A stretch of DNA of 35,255 nt from an uncultured Gammaproteobacteria bacterium (GTDB lineage Bacteria; Pseudomonadota; Gammaproteobacteria; GCA-2729495), in assembly GCA_947258805.1 (NCBI GenBank), contig CAMYJV010000006.1, forward strand, positions 1 to 35,255. The letters run 5' to 3'. Of the stretch, positions 18,507 through 26,421 are shown in pieces. The notes under the pieces were generated by a model. That model saw only the letters and a list, made by a program, of their open reading frames with translations, was not told where the DNA came from and did not search any database. Position 1 is the first letter of the stretch, and every line of letters begins with the position of its first letter. The translations under genes were made by a program, and so were the position numbers.

Positions 18507-18750
18507 TCCTCGGGATTATAGGGACCGCAACGTATTGCCGCTGAATCCGCCTTGCCTTCGGGACCGAAAACATTGTCAACGGACCGGCTGGAATGTCTGT
18601 CCCAAGCGGGTATCTCGATGTGCACCAGCGTTTCAGGCGTTTTGAACGCGTGATAACGCAATCTCATCGCGCCGGATAGAGGAAGGCAACACGGCTAAAA
18701 CCTCGCTTCGAATTGACACCAGCACCTCTGAATTGAACAGACGGCTCCTG

Positions 18751-18756
18751 TATGAT
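18751..18756 (+). promoter_or_regulatory. Possible -10 box upstream of the ECF sigma gene, with nearby GAATTGA repeats
   Basis: TATGAT at 18751-18756 resembles a -10 box. Two copies of GAATTGA at 18710-18716 and 18730-18736 lie 20 bases apart just upstream, about two helical turns, and could be an operator or an alternative-sigma recognition element. No -35 with ideal spacing is seen. An in-frame ATG lies inside this TATGAT, which argues against it as the start codon. The rest of 18507-18750 shows nothing I can name. Confidence 0.3.
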
Positions 18757-18835
18757 CTTGGAATCTCAGCCAACCAGCGAAGCCAGGCAAGCTGCGCGCC
18801 AACGGCGGGTGGCCAGGATTGCGTGCGAAATAGAC

Positions 18836-19408
18836 GTGTCTGACGAAAAGCCAATTCTTGAGCGGGTCGCCGAAGGCGACCAGACCGCAGTGGGTGACTT
18901 CATCAGCCGCTATGGCGACCTCGTCTGGTCTCTGGCCCGCCGCTATCTCGGGAACCACATCGAGGCCGAAGACGCGGTGCAGGAAATCTTCATTGAGATT
19001 TGGAAAAACGCCGGCCGTTATGACCGTAATGTTGCCAGCGAAGTTGCCTTCATTTCAACAATCACGCGGCGGCGGTTGATTGACCGGCTGCGCCAGTTCA
19101 ATCGCCGGCCCGGCATGGAGTCTATCGACGACCAGATAGGCGCCAGCCAGCCAGCCGTTGCCACCACCCTGAACGAGGATGCGGAGGTGGCCCAGGTAGA
19201 ACGCGTGCTGTCGGACATGGATCCGACACACCGGCAAATCCTTGCGATGTCGCTGTACGAAGGGTACAGCCATAGCGAAATATCCGAGGCCCTCGACATG
19301 CCCCTGGGCACTGTCAAGACGCGGGTCCGACGCGGGCTGATGCATGTGCGTGAGCAATTGAAGCTGGTCGAGGAACTCGACAATCCGGTCGAGGGAAAGA
19401 CCGGATGA
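18836..19408 (+). CDS. RNA polymerase ECF-type sigma factor
   Basis: A group 4 (ECF) sigma factor of 190 residues that would redirect RNA polymerase to a small regulon when released from its anti-sigma factor. Region 2 spans about residues 20-90 (YGDLVWSLARRYLGNHIEAEDAVQEIFIEIW, quoted here only by its ends YGDLV and FIEIW). Region 4 is at about 120-175, with the helix-turn-helix in YEGYSHSEISEALDMPLGTV. The GTG at 18836 gives a family-typical N-terminus (ILERVAEGDQTAV). An ATG at 18752 would add 28 residues, but their third codon positions are less GC-rich and the ATG sits in a possible -10 box. The stop overlaps the anti-sigma start (ATGA). Confidence 0.88.
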   Translation: MSDEKPILERVAEGDQTAVGDFISRYGDLVWSLARRYLGNHIEAEDAVQEIFIEIWKNAGRYDRNVASEVAFISTITRRRLIDRLRQFNRRPGMESIDDQIGASQPAVATTLNEDAEVAQVERVLSDMDPTHRQILAMSLYEGYSHSEISEALDMPLGTVKTRVRRGLMHVREQLKLVEELDNPVEGKTG

Positions 19409-20241
19409 GCGACTCCAGCACCACGAATGAGCGGCTCGCCGAGCTGCTCGCCGAAGAAGCCGCGGCGGGGCTTGGACGACAGGAGTCGTCGGAGATTGAC
19501 GAACTGATGAGCACAGACACTGACATAGCGCGCGACGAGTTCATGCGGGTGGCAAGCCTCGTGCAGGTGGGTTTCCTGCTGGGCGACGAGCGCGGCGTGG
19601 AGCGCATGCCCGGCGAGTTGCGCGCCAGGCTCGAACAACAGGCGCGGAGCTTTTTGGCGCAGGGACCGGCAAGGAATGACGCTGGAACTGTCAGCGATAT
19701 CCAGAGTGCCCGACGGGCCCGCGAAGAAACACCGACCAACAAGTCGCGTTGGCTAAATGCCGGCATGACGGGCTGGTACCTGGCGGCGGCGCTGGCACTG
19801 GCCTTCATAGTGGTCCGTGGTGGTCCCGAGCCTGGCTTGCCAGTCGCACCGGCAGAACAGCGCGCAACGCTGATGGCGCAGGCGAATGTAATCGTTGCCC
19901 CATGGGCAGCGGAAGCGGCGGCCGAAGGGTATAAGGGAGTTTCCGGTGACGTCGTCTGGAGCGACGAGGGCCAGGCAGGGTACATGCGGCTGTCGGGCCT
20001 GGTTGCCAACGAACCCGGCACCGCCCAGTACCAGCTGTGGATTGTCGATCCCGACCGGGACGCGCGGCCTGTCGACGGCGGCGTATTCGACGTGCCGGCC
20101 GGTAGCGGAGAAGTCATCATTCCCATCGATCCGAAGCTGCGGGTCGACGCCCCGGCGGCCTTCGCGATTACGCTGGAGAAGCCGGGCGGCGTGGTTGTGT
20201 CTGGCGGGCCGCTGCTTGTGGTGGCACCGGTCGCTGGCTGA
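19405..20241 (+). CDS. Membrane anti-sigma factor with RskA-like C-terminal domain
   Basis: A 278-residue single-pass membrane protein that should hold the sigma factor encoded just upstream. The N-terminal cytosolic part (1-115) is helical and acidic (LAELLAEEAAAGLGRQESSE) and presumably binds sigma. One transmembrane segment follows at about 121-138 (TGWYLAAALALAFIVV). The periplasmic part has features of the anti-sigma-K (RskA) domain: GDVVWSDEGQAGYMRLSGL, then YQLWIVDPDRDARPVDGGVF and AFAITLEKPGG. No HxxxCxxC zinc motif is present, so it is not a ZAS-type anti-sigma factor. RskA-type partners are usually released by regulated proteolysis. The ATGA overlap shows that sigma and anti-sigma are co-translated. 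The signal sensed is unknown. Confidence 0.83.
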   Translation: MSDSSTTNERLAELLAEEAAAGLGRQESSEIDELMSTDTDIARDEFMRVASLVQVGFLLGDERGVERMPGELRARLEQQARSFLAQGPARNDAGTVSDIQSARRAREETPTNKSRWLNAGMTGWYLAAALALAFIVVRGGPEPGLPVAPAEQRATLMAQANVIVAPWAAEAAAEGYKGVSGDVVWSDEGQAGYMRLSGLVANEPGTAQYQLWIVDPDRDARPVDGGVFDVPAGSGEVIIPIDPKLRVDAPAAFAITLEKPGGVVVSGGPLLVVAPVAG

Positions 20242-20427
20242 CGCCAGGGCTCCCTGGCGACATTCTCTTCGCCTGAGCGCGAATGGCTGAGCGAGCTGTT
20301 CGGGAAATCAATCCAGTATCCCGCTGCGGGCAGTGGCTCAGCGATGTCCGGCCTGCAGCTTCGAGTGGGCGTGGAAATCCTGCTGGGCTACGCCTGCTAA
20401 TCATCCTGGCCACCCCGACCGCGACAC

Positions 20428-20463
20428 AAAAAAAGGCCGGCGTTGGGGGGAACGCCGGCCTTC
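20428..20463. terminator. Strong hairpin after the sigma/anti-sigma operon
   Basis: A perfect 12-base-pair stem (20433-20444 with 20451-20462) encloses a GGGGGG loop. On the left it is preceded by seven to eight A residues, giving a good U-tract for minus-strand transcripts. On the plus strand only two T residues follow directly, so termination there would be weaker. It lies in the 423-base gap between the anti-sigma gene and the PPK2 gene. Confidence 0.65.
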
Positions 20464-20499
20464 GCTTTGCTGGCCTCCGGGGCGACCCCCGATCGCAAC

Positions 20500-20528
20500 A
20501 GGGGGGATCTCGGGAGGTAGGGGGGATC
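20500..20528. repeat. Duplicated G-rich decamer upstream of the PPK2 gene
   Basis: The ten bases AGGGGGGATC occur at 20500-20509 and again at 20519-20528, 19 bases apart, with further G runs between. The G-rich strand is the coding strand of the following gene. The stretch could fold in RNA or bind a regulator. The remainder of 20242-20664 holds the terminator hairpin and nothing else I can identify. Confidence 0.45.
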
Positions 20529-20664
20529 GCGATGCGAAGACCACCCCGGCGGCCAAACCCCTGGAGAAACGCCCTCCGGACTGGGCCGGTGGCGAATTTC
20601 CTCCTTGAGTACACTAGGATTCGTCGTTGGGAGGAATTCGGATTTACGGGGTGAAGCGGCGGAA

Positions 20665-22161
20665 ATGTTTGAATCCAAAAAGATTTCTAAGGGCCCCTCC
20701 GAGGCTGCTGACAAACTGACCAAGACGGAAATCAAGGCCCGAATCCCGGATCTGCGCGTTGAACTGATCAACGCCCAATTCGTGCTCAGGGAAGCCGGCT
20801 TCAGCGTCATCGTGCTGCTGGCCGGGCCCGACCGGATCGGCGGCGAGCAGGTCGTCGACCGGCTGCACGAGTGGATGGACGGCCGTCACCTGGACACGTG
20901 GTTCGCCAGCATACCCACCGAAGAAGAGCGCACCCGGCCCCGCTTCTGGCGGTTCTGGCGATCCATGCCCCCGGCCGGCCGCATCGGGATCTTCGTCGGC
21001 GCCTGGATCACCCAGGTCATCGGGGAGTTTCTAAGGGCCGAAATTGACGACGCCGAGATGGCTCGCCGCACCCGGCATTTCAACAGCCTGGACCGGATGC
21101 TGACCGACGACGGCACTGTCATCCTGAAGCTCTGGCTGGACCTGCCGCGGAAGGCTATGAAAAAGCGCCTGAAGAACGTGCAGGGTGATCACGCAATCTA
21201 CGTCGAAGACCTGGACTACGTCATCCTGAAACACTACGACTCGGCGCAACCCGTTATCCAGGGGCTGCTCGAAGCCTCCGGCGAGGTGCTGCCGTGGATC
21301 GTTATGGACGGCAGCGACGAGCGCGCCCGCGACCTAGCCGTTGCTGAAACCCTTTTACACGCCCTGCAGCAACGCTTCGACAATCCGCCACGCCCGCCGC
21401 TGCCGGCGGTGCTTGCCACCAGGCGCGACTATCTCGCCGCAGTTGATCTCGCGAAAACCCTCGACTACGACAAGTACCGCAAAGAGCTTGAAGCACTGCA
21501 GCTGCGCCTCCACCAGCTGTCACTGCAGGCACGAGAGCAGGGACAGGGCGTAGTGATGGCCTTCGAAGGCTGGGACGCCGCCGGCAAAGGTGGCGTGATC
21601 CGGCGCATCACCCACGCGGTGTCGGCCCGCGACTGCAAGGTAATCCCGGTGGCGGCGCCCACGGAGGAGGAACTGGCCCACCATTACCTGTGGCGCTTCT
21701 GGCGCCGGCTGCCCCGCAACGGGCACATGCGCATCTTCGACCGCACCTGGTACGGCCGCGTGCTTGTGGAGCGCGTGGAGCGGCTGGCCCGACCAGACGA
21801 GTGGCAGCGAGCCTATGCGGAGATCAACGATTTCGAGGCGCAAATCATCGAACACGGACAACTTGTGCTCAAGTTCTGGCTGCACATCGATCCCGACGAG
21901 CAGCTCAGGCGATTCAAGGCGCGGGAGAAGACCGGCTACAAGAAGTACAAGATAACCGACGAGGATTTTCGCAACCGCGAAAAGTGGCCGGCCTATGCGT
22001 CGGCTGTGAACGACATGGTTGGACAGACGTCCACCGACGATGCGCCCTGGCACCTGGTAGCTGCAAACGACAAGCGCGCCGCCCGGGTAGAGGTGCTGAC
22101 CATCGTTTGCGACGCGCTGGACCAAGCGCTGAAGAAAAACAAAAAGAAAAAACAGGCCTGA
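20665..22161 (+). CDS. Two-domain polyphosphate kinase 2 (polyphosphate:AMP phosphotransferase type)
   Basis: This 498-residue protein has two PPK2 domains in tandem, like the class II PPK2 enzymes that phosphorylate AMP to ADP with polyphosphate. The C-terminal domain is intact: Walker A GWDAAGKGG (K308), Walker B RIFDRTWYGRVLVERVE, and a lid-type segment KYKITDEDFRNREKW. The N-terminal domain has lost the motif: at residues 54-61 it reads GPDRIGGE, with glycine where the catalytic lysine should be, and its second motif is IGIFVGAW. It is therefore probably structural, as known for this class. The C-terminus is a lysine-rich tail. The ATG at 20665 gives the family-typical MFES start; a TTG at 20605 is less likely. 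Confidence 0.92.
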   Translation: MFESKKISKGPSEAADKLTKTEIKARIPDLRVELINAQFVLREAGFSVIVLLAGPDRIGGEQVVDRLHEWMDGRHLDTWFASIPTEEERTRPRFWRFWRSMPPAGRIGIFVGAWITQVIGEFLRAEIDDAEMARRTRHFNSLDRMLTDDGTVILKLWLDLPRKAMKKRLKNVQGDHAIYVEDLDYVILKHYDSAQPVIQGLLEASGEVLPWIVMDGSDERARDLAVAETLLHALQQRFDNPPRPPLPAVLATRRDYLAAVDLAKTLDYDKYRKELEALQLRLHQLSLQAREQGQGVVMAFEGWDAAGKGGVIRRITHAVSARDCKVIPVAAPTEEELAHHYLWRFWRRLPRNGHMRIFDRTWYGRVLVERVERLARPDEWQRAYAEINDFEAQIIEHGQLVLKFWLHIDPDEQLRRFKAREKTGYKKYKITDEDFRNREKWPAYASAVNDMVGQTSTDDAPWHLVAANDKRAARVEVLTIVCDALDQALKKNKKKKQA

Positions 22162-22181
22162 GAGCCGGCGGCCGGCAATCC

Positions 22182-22766
22182 TTACAACAGCGTCTGGATG
22201 TTGCTGGCGATATCACGACTGAACGCATCCACCGTGTCGTTCAGTGCCTTCACCACCGCGCCGGGGTCCTTCGCCGGGCTGGCCTGGGCGGTGTAGCGGG
22301 TGCGTCGGGGCGTCAGCACCGTATTCGCCTCGGCGTCCTGCACGCCCCACTGCACTTCCAGCACGGCTTCACCGGACTGATCGGCGTCAAAGCGAACCAC
22401 CCGGCCAATCAGCCGGTAGTCGGTCCGAACCCGCGCCGAGTAAGGGAAGGTCACCACGACAATCGAGTCCAGTAACTGGTCCACGTTCGTGGCCACGACC
22501 CGCGGCAGCGCGACATCGAGGGGCTCAGCCCAGCGGTTGAACTCGTCGACATTCACCGCGCTGCCAGACTCCTGGGTAACCAGCTGCGGCCGTACGAGGT
22601 AGCCCGGGATATCCAGGGGCCCGATGCCAAGCATCTTTGCATCGACCGGATCCACGGACCCGGTGCCCGAGATGGGTGTCAGCGTGTAGTAGTCCACCGG
22701 CGGTGACGAGCCACAGCCGCTCAGGAACAGGAAGATCAAGACCCACAGAACGCGTTTGCTAATCAT
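22182..22766 (-). CDS. PqiC-like ABC transport auxiliary lipoprotein
   Basis: A 194-residue lipoprotein of the PqiC/YmbA family (ABC-type transport auxiliary component). The signal peptide ends in the lipobox LSGC (C18). Asp or Lys is not at the next position (GSS follows), so outer-membrane sorting is expected. The mature part starts VDYYTLTPISG, typical of the family, and later has ALPRVVATNVDQLL and DYRLIGRVVRFDADQSG. In the E. coli Pqi system the lipoprotein contacts the MCE protein in the periplasm. It is the last gene of the four-gene transport operon, nine bases after the MCE gene. It converges with the PPK2 gene 20 bases away. Confidence 0.88.
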   Translation of the reverse strand: MISKRVLWVLIFLFLSGCGSSPPVDYYTLTPISGTGSVDPVDAKMLGIGPLDIPGYLVRPQLVTQESGSAVNVDEFNRWAEPLDVALPRVVATNVDQLLDSIVVVTFPYSARVRTDYRLIGRVVRFDADQSGEAVLEVQWGVQDAEANTVLTPRRTRYTAQASPAKDPGAVVKALNDTVDAFSRDIASNIQTLL

Positions 22767-22775
22767 CTGGTGCTC

Positions 22776-23771
22776 CTAGGGCTTCGATTTGCCCCGAATC
22801 AACGCCTGCGGTTGAGTCTGCAGGTAATCCGTCAACGCCCGCAGTGACCGAGCGGCCTTGCTGACCTCTTGCAACGCGGTGGTCAGTTCGAACTCCAGCC
22901 CGGTGTCGCCGCCGACCTGCCGGTCCAGGTTGCTCATCGCCGCCTTGGCCGCACCCAGAGCGTCGTTCAGGCTCTGGACGGCCGGCTTCAGCTCGGCAGC
23001 CACGGGCCCAACCTGCTCATCAACATTGTTGATCAGCTTATCGAAGTCCTGCACCGCGCTGCGCACATCGGCCAGGGTCTTTTCCAGCGACGCCGGCAGG
23101 CCCTGGGTAGCGTCGCTGTTGACGAAGCGGTTCGCGCCGGCCAGTGCATCGCGCACGTCCTGGTTGTTCGCCAGTTCGTTGACCCCTTCCAGCGTTTCCT
23201 GAATATTTTTCTGCAGCCGGTCGAAGTCAATTTGGGAAACGAAAGTTTGAAACTTCTCGACGATCGCTGCGACGGTTGACGGGACAGTCGGAATCTCTGA
23301 ATCGCTTTCGTTGACAAGAGCACGGAGGACCGGCTCCGTGTCCGGTAGAAAGTCCAGTTCGACGACCAGTTGACCGGTGACAAAGCTCTCCACGCCGAGG
23401 CGCGCGCGCAGGCCGGCATCGACGAGCCGTTCGCCGCTGATCATATCCGCCGCATCTTCGGACAATGGCTGATCGTCCCGGTAGAGCCGCCAGACGCCCG
23501 GCGTTAACTCCAGGGTCGTGCGAACCATCGGTTGCAGCGTATCGACCTCGCCCATCAGCTGGATGTCGCTGACAAAGCCAATACGCACCCCCCGGAACAG
23601 CACGTTTGAGCCCACGCGCAGGCCTTTCACCGAGCCTTCGAAGTAGGCGACGGCGTTGGACTTGCGGGCAAACAACTGCGCGCCGCCGAACAGCGACACG
23701 CCGATGGCCAGCAGCAAGACGGCCCCCACCACGAAAGCACCGATCAACGTTGGGTTTGATTTCTTGCTCAT
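22776..23771 (-). CDS. MCE-domain (MlaD/PqiB-like) lipid-binding protein
   Basis: A 331-residue periplasmic protein anchored by one N-terminal transmembrane helix (LIGAFVVGAVLLLAIGVSLF). A single MCE domain follows at about 38-120 (VAYFEGSVKGLRVGSNVLFRGV), the part that forms a hexameric ring for passage of phospholipid. The C-terminal 170 residues are helical with repeated heptad-like segments (EKFQTFVSQIDFDRLQKNI, LADVRSAVQDFDKLINNV) and may form a coiled-coil tube. This makes it longer than MlaD (about 180) and much shorter than multi-domain PqiB. Its ATG overlaps the stop of the ATPase gene by four bases, so ATPase and ring protein are coupled. Confidence 0.92.
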   Translation of the reverse strand: MSKKSNPTLIGAFVVGAVLLLAIGVSLFGGAQLFARKSNAVAYFEGSVKGLRVGSNVLFRGVRIGFVSDIQLMGEVDTLQPMVRTTLELTPGVWRLYRDDQPLSEDAADMISGERLVDAGLRARLGVESFVTGQLVVELDFLPDTEPVLRALVNESDSEIPTVPSTVAAIVEKFQTFVSQIDFDRLQKNIQETLEGVNELANNQDVRDALAGANRFVNSDATQGLPASLEKTLADVRSAVQDFDKLINNVDEQVGPVAAELKPAVQSLNDALGAAKAAMSNLDRQVGGDTGLEFELTTALQEVSKAARSLRALTDYLQTQPQALIRGKSKP

Positions 23772-24544
23772 GCGACGTTTGCCTCCGTCGGCGCCGTGCC
23801 CCGCAGCAGGAAATTGCGCACGTCGAAATTTGGACTGTGGTCGCGGAGTTCCTTCGGATTGCCCGTGGCCAGCTGGGTCTTGGTGACCGGATCGAGGAAC
23901 ACCGAGTTGTCGGCAATAGCGAAGATGCTCTGCAGCTCATGGGTCACGACCACCACCGTCGTGCCCAGGGAATCCCGCAGCTCCAGGATCAGGTCGTCGA
24001 GGAGTTTCGCGCTGATCGGATCCAGCCCGGCCGACGGCTCGTCGAAGAACAGGATATCCGGGTCCATGGCCATGCCCCGGGCGAGTCCGGCACGCTTGCA
24101 CATGCCGCCGGAGATCTCGCTGGGGTAAAAATCCTCAAAACCGGCCAGGCCCACCAGCGACAGCTTGTAGGATGCCACTTCGCGAATCTCGGCATCGTCC
24201 AGGTCAGTGTACTGCTTCAGCGCGAGCCCGATGTTTTCTGCCAGCGTCATGGAACTCCACAGCGCGCCGGACTGGAACAGGGTGCCGAACTTGCGCTTGA
24301 CCTCCACCTGTTCCTGCGCGGAACTGGCCCAGAAAGCCTTGCCGTCATAGTAGATGTCGCCGGTCTTCGGGCTCTTCAAACCAATCATGATCTTCAGCAA
24401 GGTGCTCTTACCGCAACCGCTGCCGCCCATGATGATGAAGACCTCACCGCGCTGGATCTCGAAGTTCAGGTTCTGCTGAATCAGGAAATCGCCATAAGCC
24501 ATGGTCAGGTCTTTGGCAACGATGTGCGGTTGAGCATCCGGCAT
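23768..24544 (-). CDS. MlaF-like ABC transporter ATPase
   Basis: The 258-residue ATP-binding subunit of the lipid transporter. Walker A is GGSGCGKST (about residues 40-48), the Q-loop lies in FGTLFQSGALWSSMTL, and the signature is SGGMCKRAGLARG (145-157). Walker B is DILFFDEPSAGLDP (163-176) and the H-loop histidine is in VVTHELQSI. The SGGMxxR variant of the signature and the overall pattern match MlaF-type ATPases. The start lies one base after the permease stop codon. Confidence 0.95.
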   Translation of the reverse strand: MPDAQPHIVAKDLTMAYGDFLIQQNLNFEIQRGEVFIIMGGSGCGKSTLLKIMIGLKSPKTGDIYYDGKAFWASSAQEQVEVKRKFGTLFQSGALWSSMTLAENIGLALKQYTDLDDAEIREVASYKLSLVGLAGFEDFYPSEISGGMCKRAGLARGMAMDPDILFFDEPSAGLDPISAKLLDDLILELRDSLGTTVVVVTHELQSIFAIADNSVFLDPVTKTQLATGNPKELRDHSPNFDVRNFLLRGTAPTEANVA

Positions 24545-24545
24545 C

Positions 24546-25676
24546 TCAGATTCCCAGGTTGATGTAGATGATGGTCAGGATCGACGCGCTGACGACGATC
24601 AGCACGATGCCCCTGACCACCGCCTGGGTCGTCGCTTGTCCGACCGCCATCGCGCTGCTGCCGCAGGCTATGCCCTGCTGGCAGCCGGCCAGCGCCACCA
24701 GTATGCCGTAGACGAGACTCTTGAACAGCCCGCCGAACAGGCTGTTCAGCCCCACGGCGCTGATGGTCTGCTGTACGTACTGCACCAGGCTCACGTCGAG
24801 CATGACCAGGCCCACCACCATCCCGCCAAGGATCCCCATCAAGCTGGAATAGAGGCTCAACAGCGGCAACATCAGTATCAACGCGATGACCCGCGGGGTC
24901 ACCAGGAAGTCGATCGGGTTGATGCCCAGCGTCGTCAGCGCGTCCACTTCCTCGTTGACCTTCATCGTGCCGATCTGGGCCGCATAGGCCGCGCCGGTGC
25001 GCCCGGCCATGATGATCCCGGTCATGATCGCGGACATTTCCCGCACCATGGCAAGCGCCACCAGGTTGGCGGTGAAGATACCCGCCCCGAACAGGTTCAA
25101 CTGCATCACGCCGACAAAGGCAAAGATTGCGCCGATCAGGAAACTGATCAGGCTGACGATCGGAAATGCGTCTGCGCCAGCTTCTTCGATATGCAAGAAG
25201 ATGTCCGAGCGCAGGTAGGTCGCTTTGCCGGTCATGAAGCGGCGCGCAGACAGGATCAGTTCGCCGACGAAACTCAGCAGCTCCCGACCCGCGTTCCAGG
25301 CATCGAGAGTGCTGTCACCCACCCGCTGCAGGAAGGGCGTGTACTCGTCACTGCGGCGGGCGCCTTCGCGCTCCTTCACGGCAAAGGCCAGCGCAATCAG
25401 CTTGCGGGCGCCCTCGGGCAGGCCCGCGTCGTCCACCCGGACGCCGTTGGCCTCGGCACTTTTATGGATCGCAACAAGGGTCGTAACCAGGCCGGTGTCC
25501 CAGTCGCCGAGGGTCCCGGTGTCGAAGGCAAGGCTCGATGGCTTCGGCGCCTGGCGCAAGCGGTCCAGCACCGGGTCAGGGCCGGGCAGGCCGTGGCCCA
25601 GCAGCCAGTCGCCGGCAAGCGCGATCCGGAGTATGCCGGCCGCGGAATCGTCGGCAGCGAGTGTGGCTGAACTCAT
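24546..25676 (-). CDS. MlaE-like permease with N-terminal STAS domain
   Basis: A 376-residue permease of the lipid transporter. The first 110 residues form a STAS-like domain (LRIALAGDWLLG, LAFDTGTLGDWDTGLVTTLV, NGVRVDDAGLPEG). In E. coli the equivalent domain is a separate protein, MlaB, so this is a fused form. The rest is the MlaE membrane domain with five to six hydrophobic segments. Family motifs are GVMQLNLFGA, MVREMSAIMTGIIMAGRTGA, EEVDALTTLGINPIDFLVTP and VYGILVALAGCQQG. The ATG at 25676 begins the recognisable domain; the frame is open to 25739 but those residues look random. It is first in the operon. I see no clear Shine-Dalgarno sequence. Confidence 0.92.
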   Translation of the reverse strand: MSSATLAADDSAAGILRIALAGDWLLGHGLPGPDPVLDRLRQAPKPSSLAFDTGTLGDWDTGLVTTLVAIHKSAEANGVRVDDAGLPEGARKLIALAFAVKEREGARRSDEYTPFLQRVGDSTLDAWNAGRELLSFVGELILSARRFMTGKATYLRSDIFLHIEEAGADAFPIVSLISFLIGAIFAFVGVMQLNLFGAGIFTANLVALAMVREMSAIMTGIIMAGRTGAAYAAQIGTMKVNEEVDALTTLGINPIDFLVTPRVIALILMLPLLSLYSSLMGILGGMVVGLVMLDVSLVQYVQQTISAVGLNSLFGGLFKSLVYGILVALAGCQQGIACGSSAMAVGQATTQAVVRGIVLIVVSASILTIIYINLGI

Positions 25677-25863
25677 GCTGATGAACGGGTGGCGTTTGGA
25701 ATTGTTTTGACCTGCCCGCAAGCCCCTGATAACAACCACGTTAGCATAAGGTCGCAGGCCGTGCGACAGGCCGTTGCGTCACGCAAGAGCGCGCGCCCGG
25801 GTCTCCACTCCCGGCCCTCGGAAGACACCTGACAGGCCGCAGTTGTGAGGCGTTGCCGCAGCG

Positions 25864-25893
25864 TTTACAGTTTCCGCATCTGTCCAGTCTAAC
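25864..25893 (+). promoter_or_regulatory. Possible promoter for the glycine-zipper protein operon
   Basis: TTTACA (25864-25869) and TCTAAC (25888-25893), 18 bases apart, could be -35 and -10 boxes about 20 bases before the ATG at 25915. GGGGGAGAG just upstream of that ATG is a strong ribosome-binding site. Nothing else is evident in 25677-25914. Confidence 0.3.
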
Positions 25894-25914
25894 CGCCATC
25901 AGGGGGAGAGAAGA

Positions 25915-26403
25915 ATGACCTTGCGGATACCATTGCTTGCTGCCGTCGCGGCGCTGCTGATCACTGGCCTGGCGCACGGCCAGACAGTCGCTGATGTTTT
26001 TGTATTCCCGAACGCTGACCAGGACCAGGATCAGCAGGACCTGGACACCGTGCAGTGCCAGCGCTGGGCCCGGGAGAACACCGGCTTCGACCCGTCGCAA
26101 CGGCCCACGGCCAGCTCAGCCCCGCCGCCCGATCAGACCTCATCGACAGGGGGCGGCATGGCCCGGGGTGCGTTGGGCGGCGCAGCTGTCGGCGCGATCA
26201 TCGGCGGCAGTGACGGCGCCGGCAAGGGCGCGCTGGCCGGCGGCGTGCTGGGCGGCATGCGCACCAACAGGCGTAATCGGGAATCCGACCAGCAACAGCA
26301 GCAGTGGGAACAACAGCAGATGGCGGAGTACAACCGCAACCGCCAGAACTGGAACCGCGCCTTCGCGGCGTGCATGGAAGGCCGCGACTACACAGTCCGT
26401 TAA
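25915..26403 (+). CDS. Exported glycine-zipper protein
   Basis: A 162-residue protein with a signal peptide (PLLAAVAALLITGLAHG). A short acidic, Gln-rich segment with one cysteine follows (DQDQDQQDLDTVQCQRWAR). The glycine-zipper stretch is at about 80-118 (GALGGAAVGAIIGGSDGAGK, then ALAGGVLGG). A polar Q/N-rich tail (QQQQWEQQQMAEYNRNRQN) ends in AACMEGRDYTVR. The two cysteines could pair. This arrangement is seen in YMGG-like or Rcc01693-like exported proteins whose glycine zippers pack against or insert into membranes. The precise role is unknown. The gene at 26422 follows after 18 bases and is probably co-transcribed. Confidence 0.8.
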   Translation: MTLRIPLLAAVAALLITGLAHGQTVADVFVFPNADQDQDQQDLDTVQCQRWARENTGFDPSQRPTASSAPPPDQTSSTGGGMARGALGGAAVGAIIGGSDGAGKGALAGGVLGGMRTNRRNRESDQQQQQWEQQQMAEYNRNRQNWNRAFAACMEGRDYTVR

Positions 26404-26421
26404 GATTCAGGGGAACAACAG

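Noticed and set aside
18443..18667. Minus-strand open frame of 74 codons upstream of the ParA remnant
   Set aside because: It overlaps the real ParA N-terminus in another frame, has no recognisable motif and lacks a ribosome-binding site.
18752..18835. Upstream ATG start adding 28 residues to the sigma factor
   Set aside because: The added stretch has weaker third-position GC, is absent from typical ECF sigma factors, and the ATG lies inside a possible -10 box. It remains an alternative.
20283..20654. Plus-strand open frame of 123 codons before the PPK2 gene
   Set aside because: It runs straight through the terminator hairpin and the G-rich repeats and shows no protein-like features.
20605..20664. 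TTG start extending the PPK2 protein by 20 residues
   Set aside because: The ATG at 20665 gives the N-terminus expected for the family and TTG is a rare start.
22162..22181. GC-rich palindrome between the convergent PPK2 and PqiC-like genes as a terminator
   Set aside because: The stem is short (GCCGGC repeats) and no T-tract follows on either strand.
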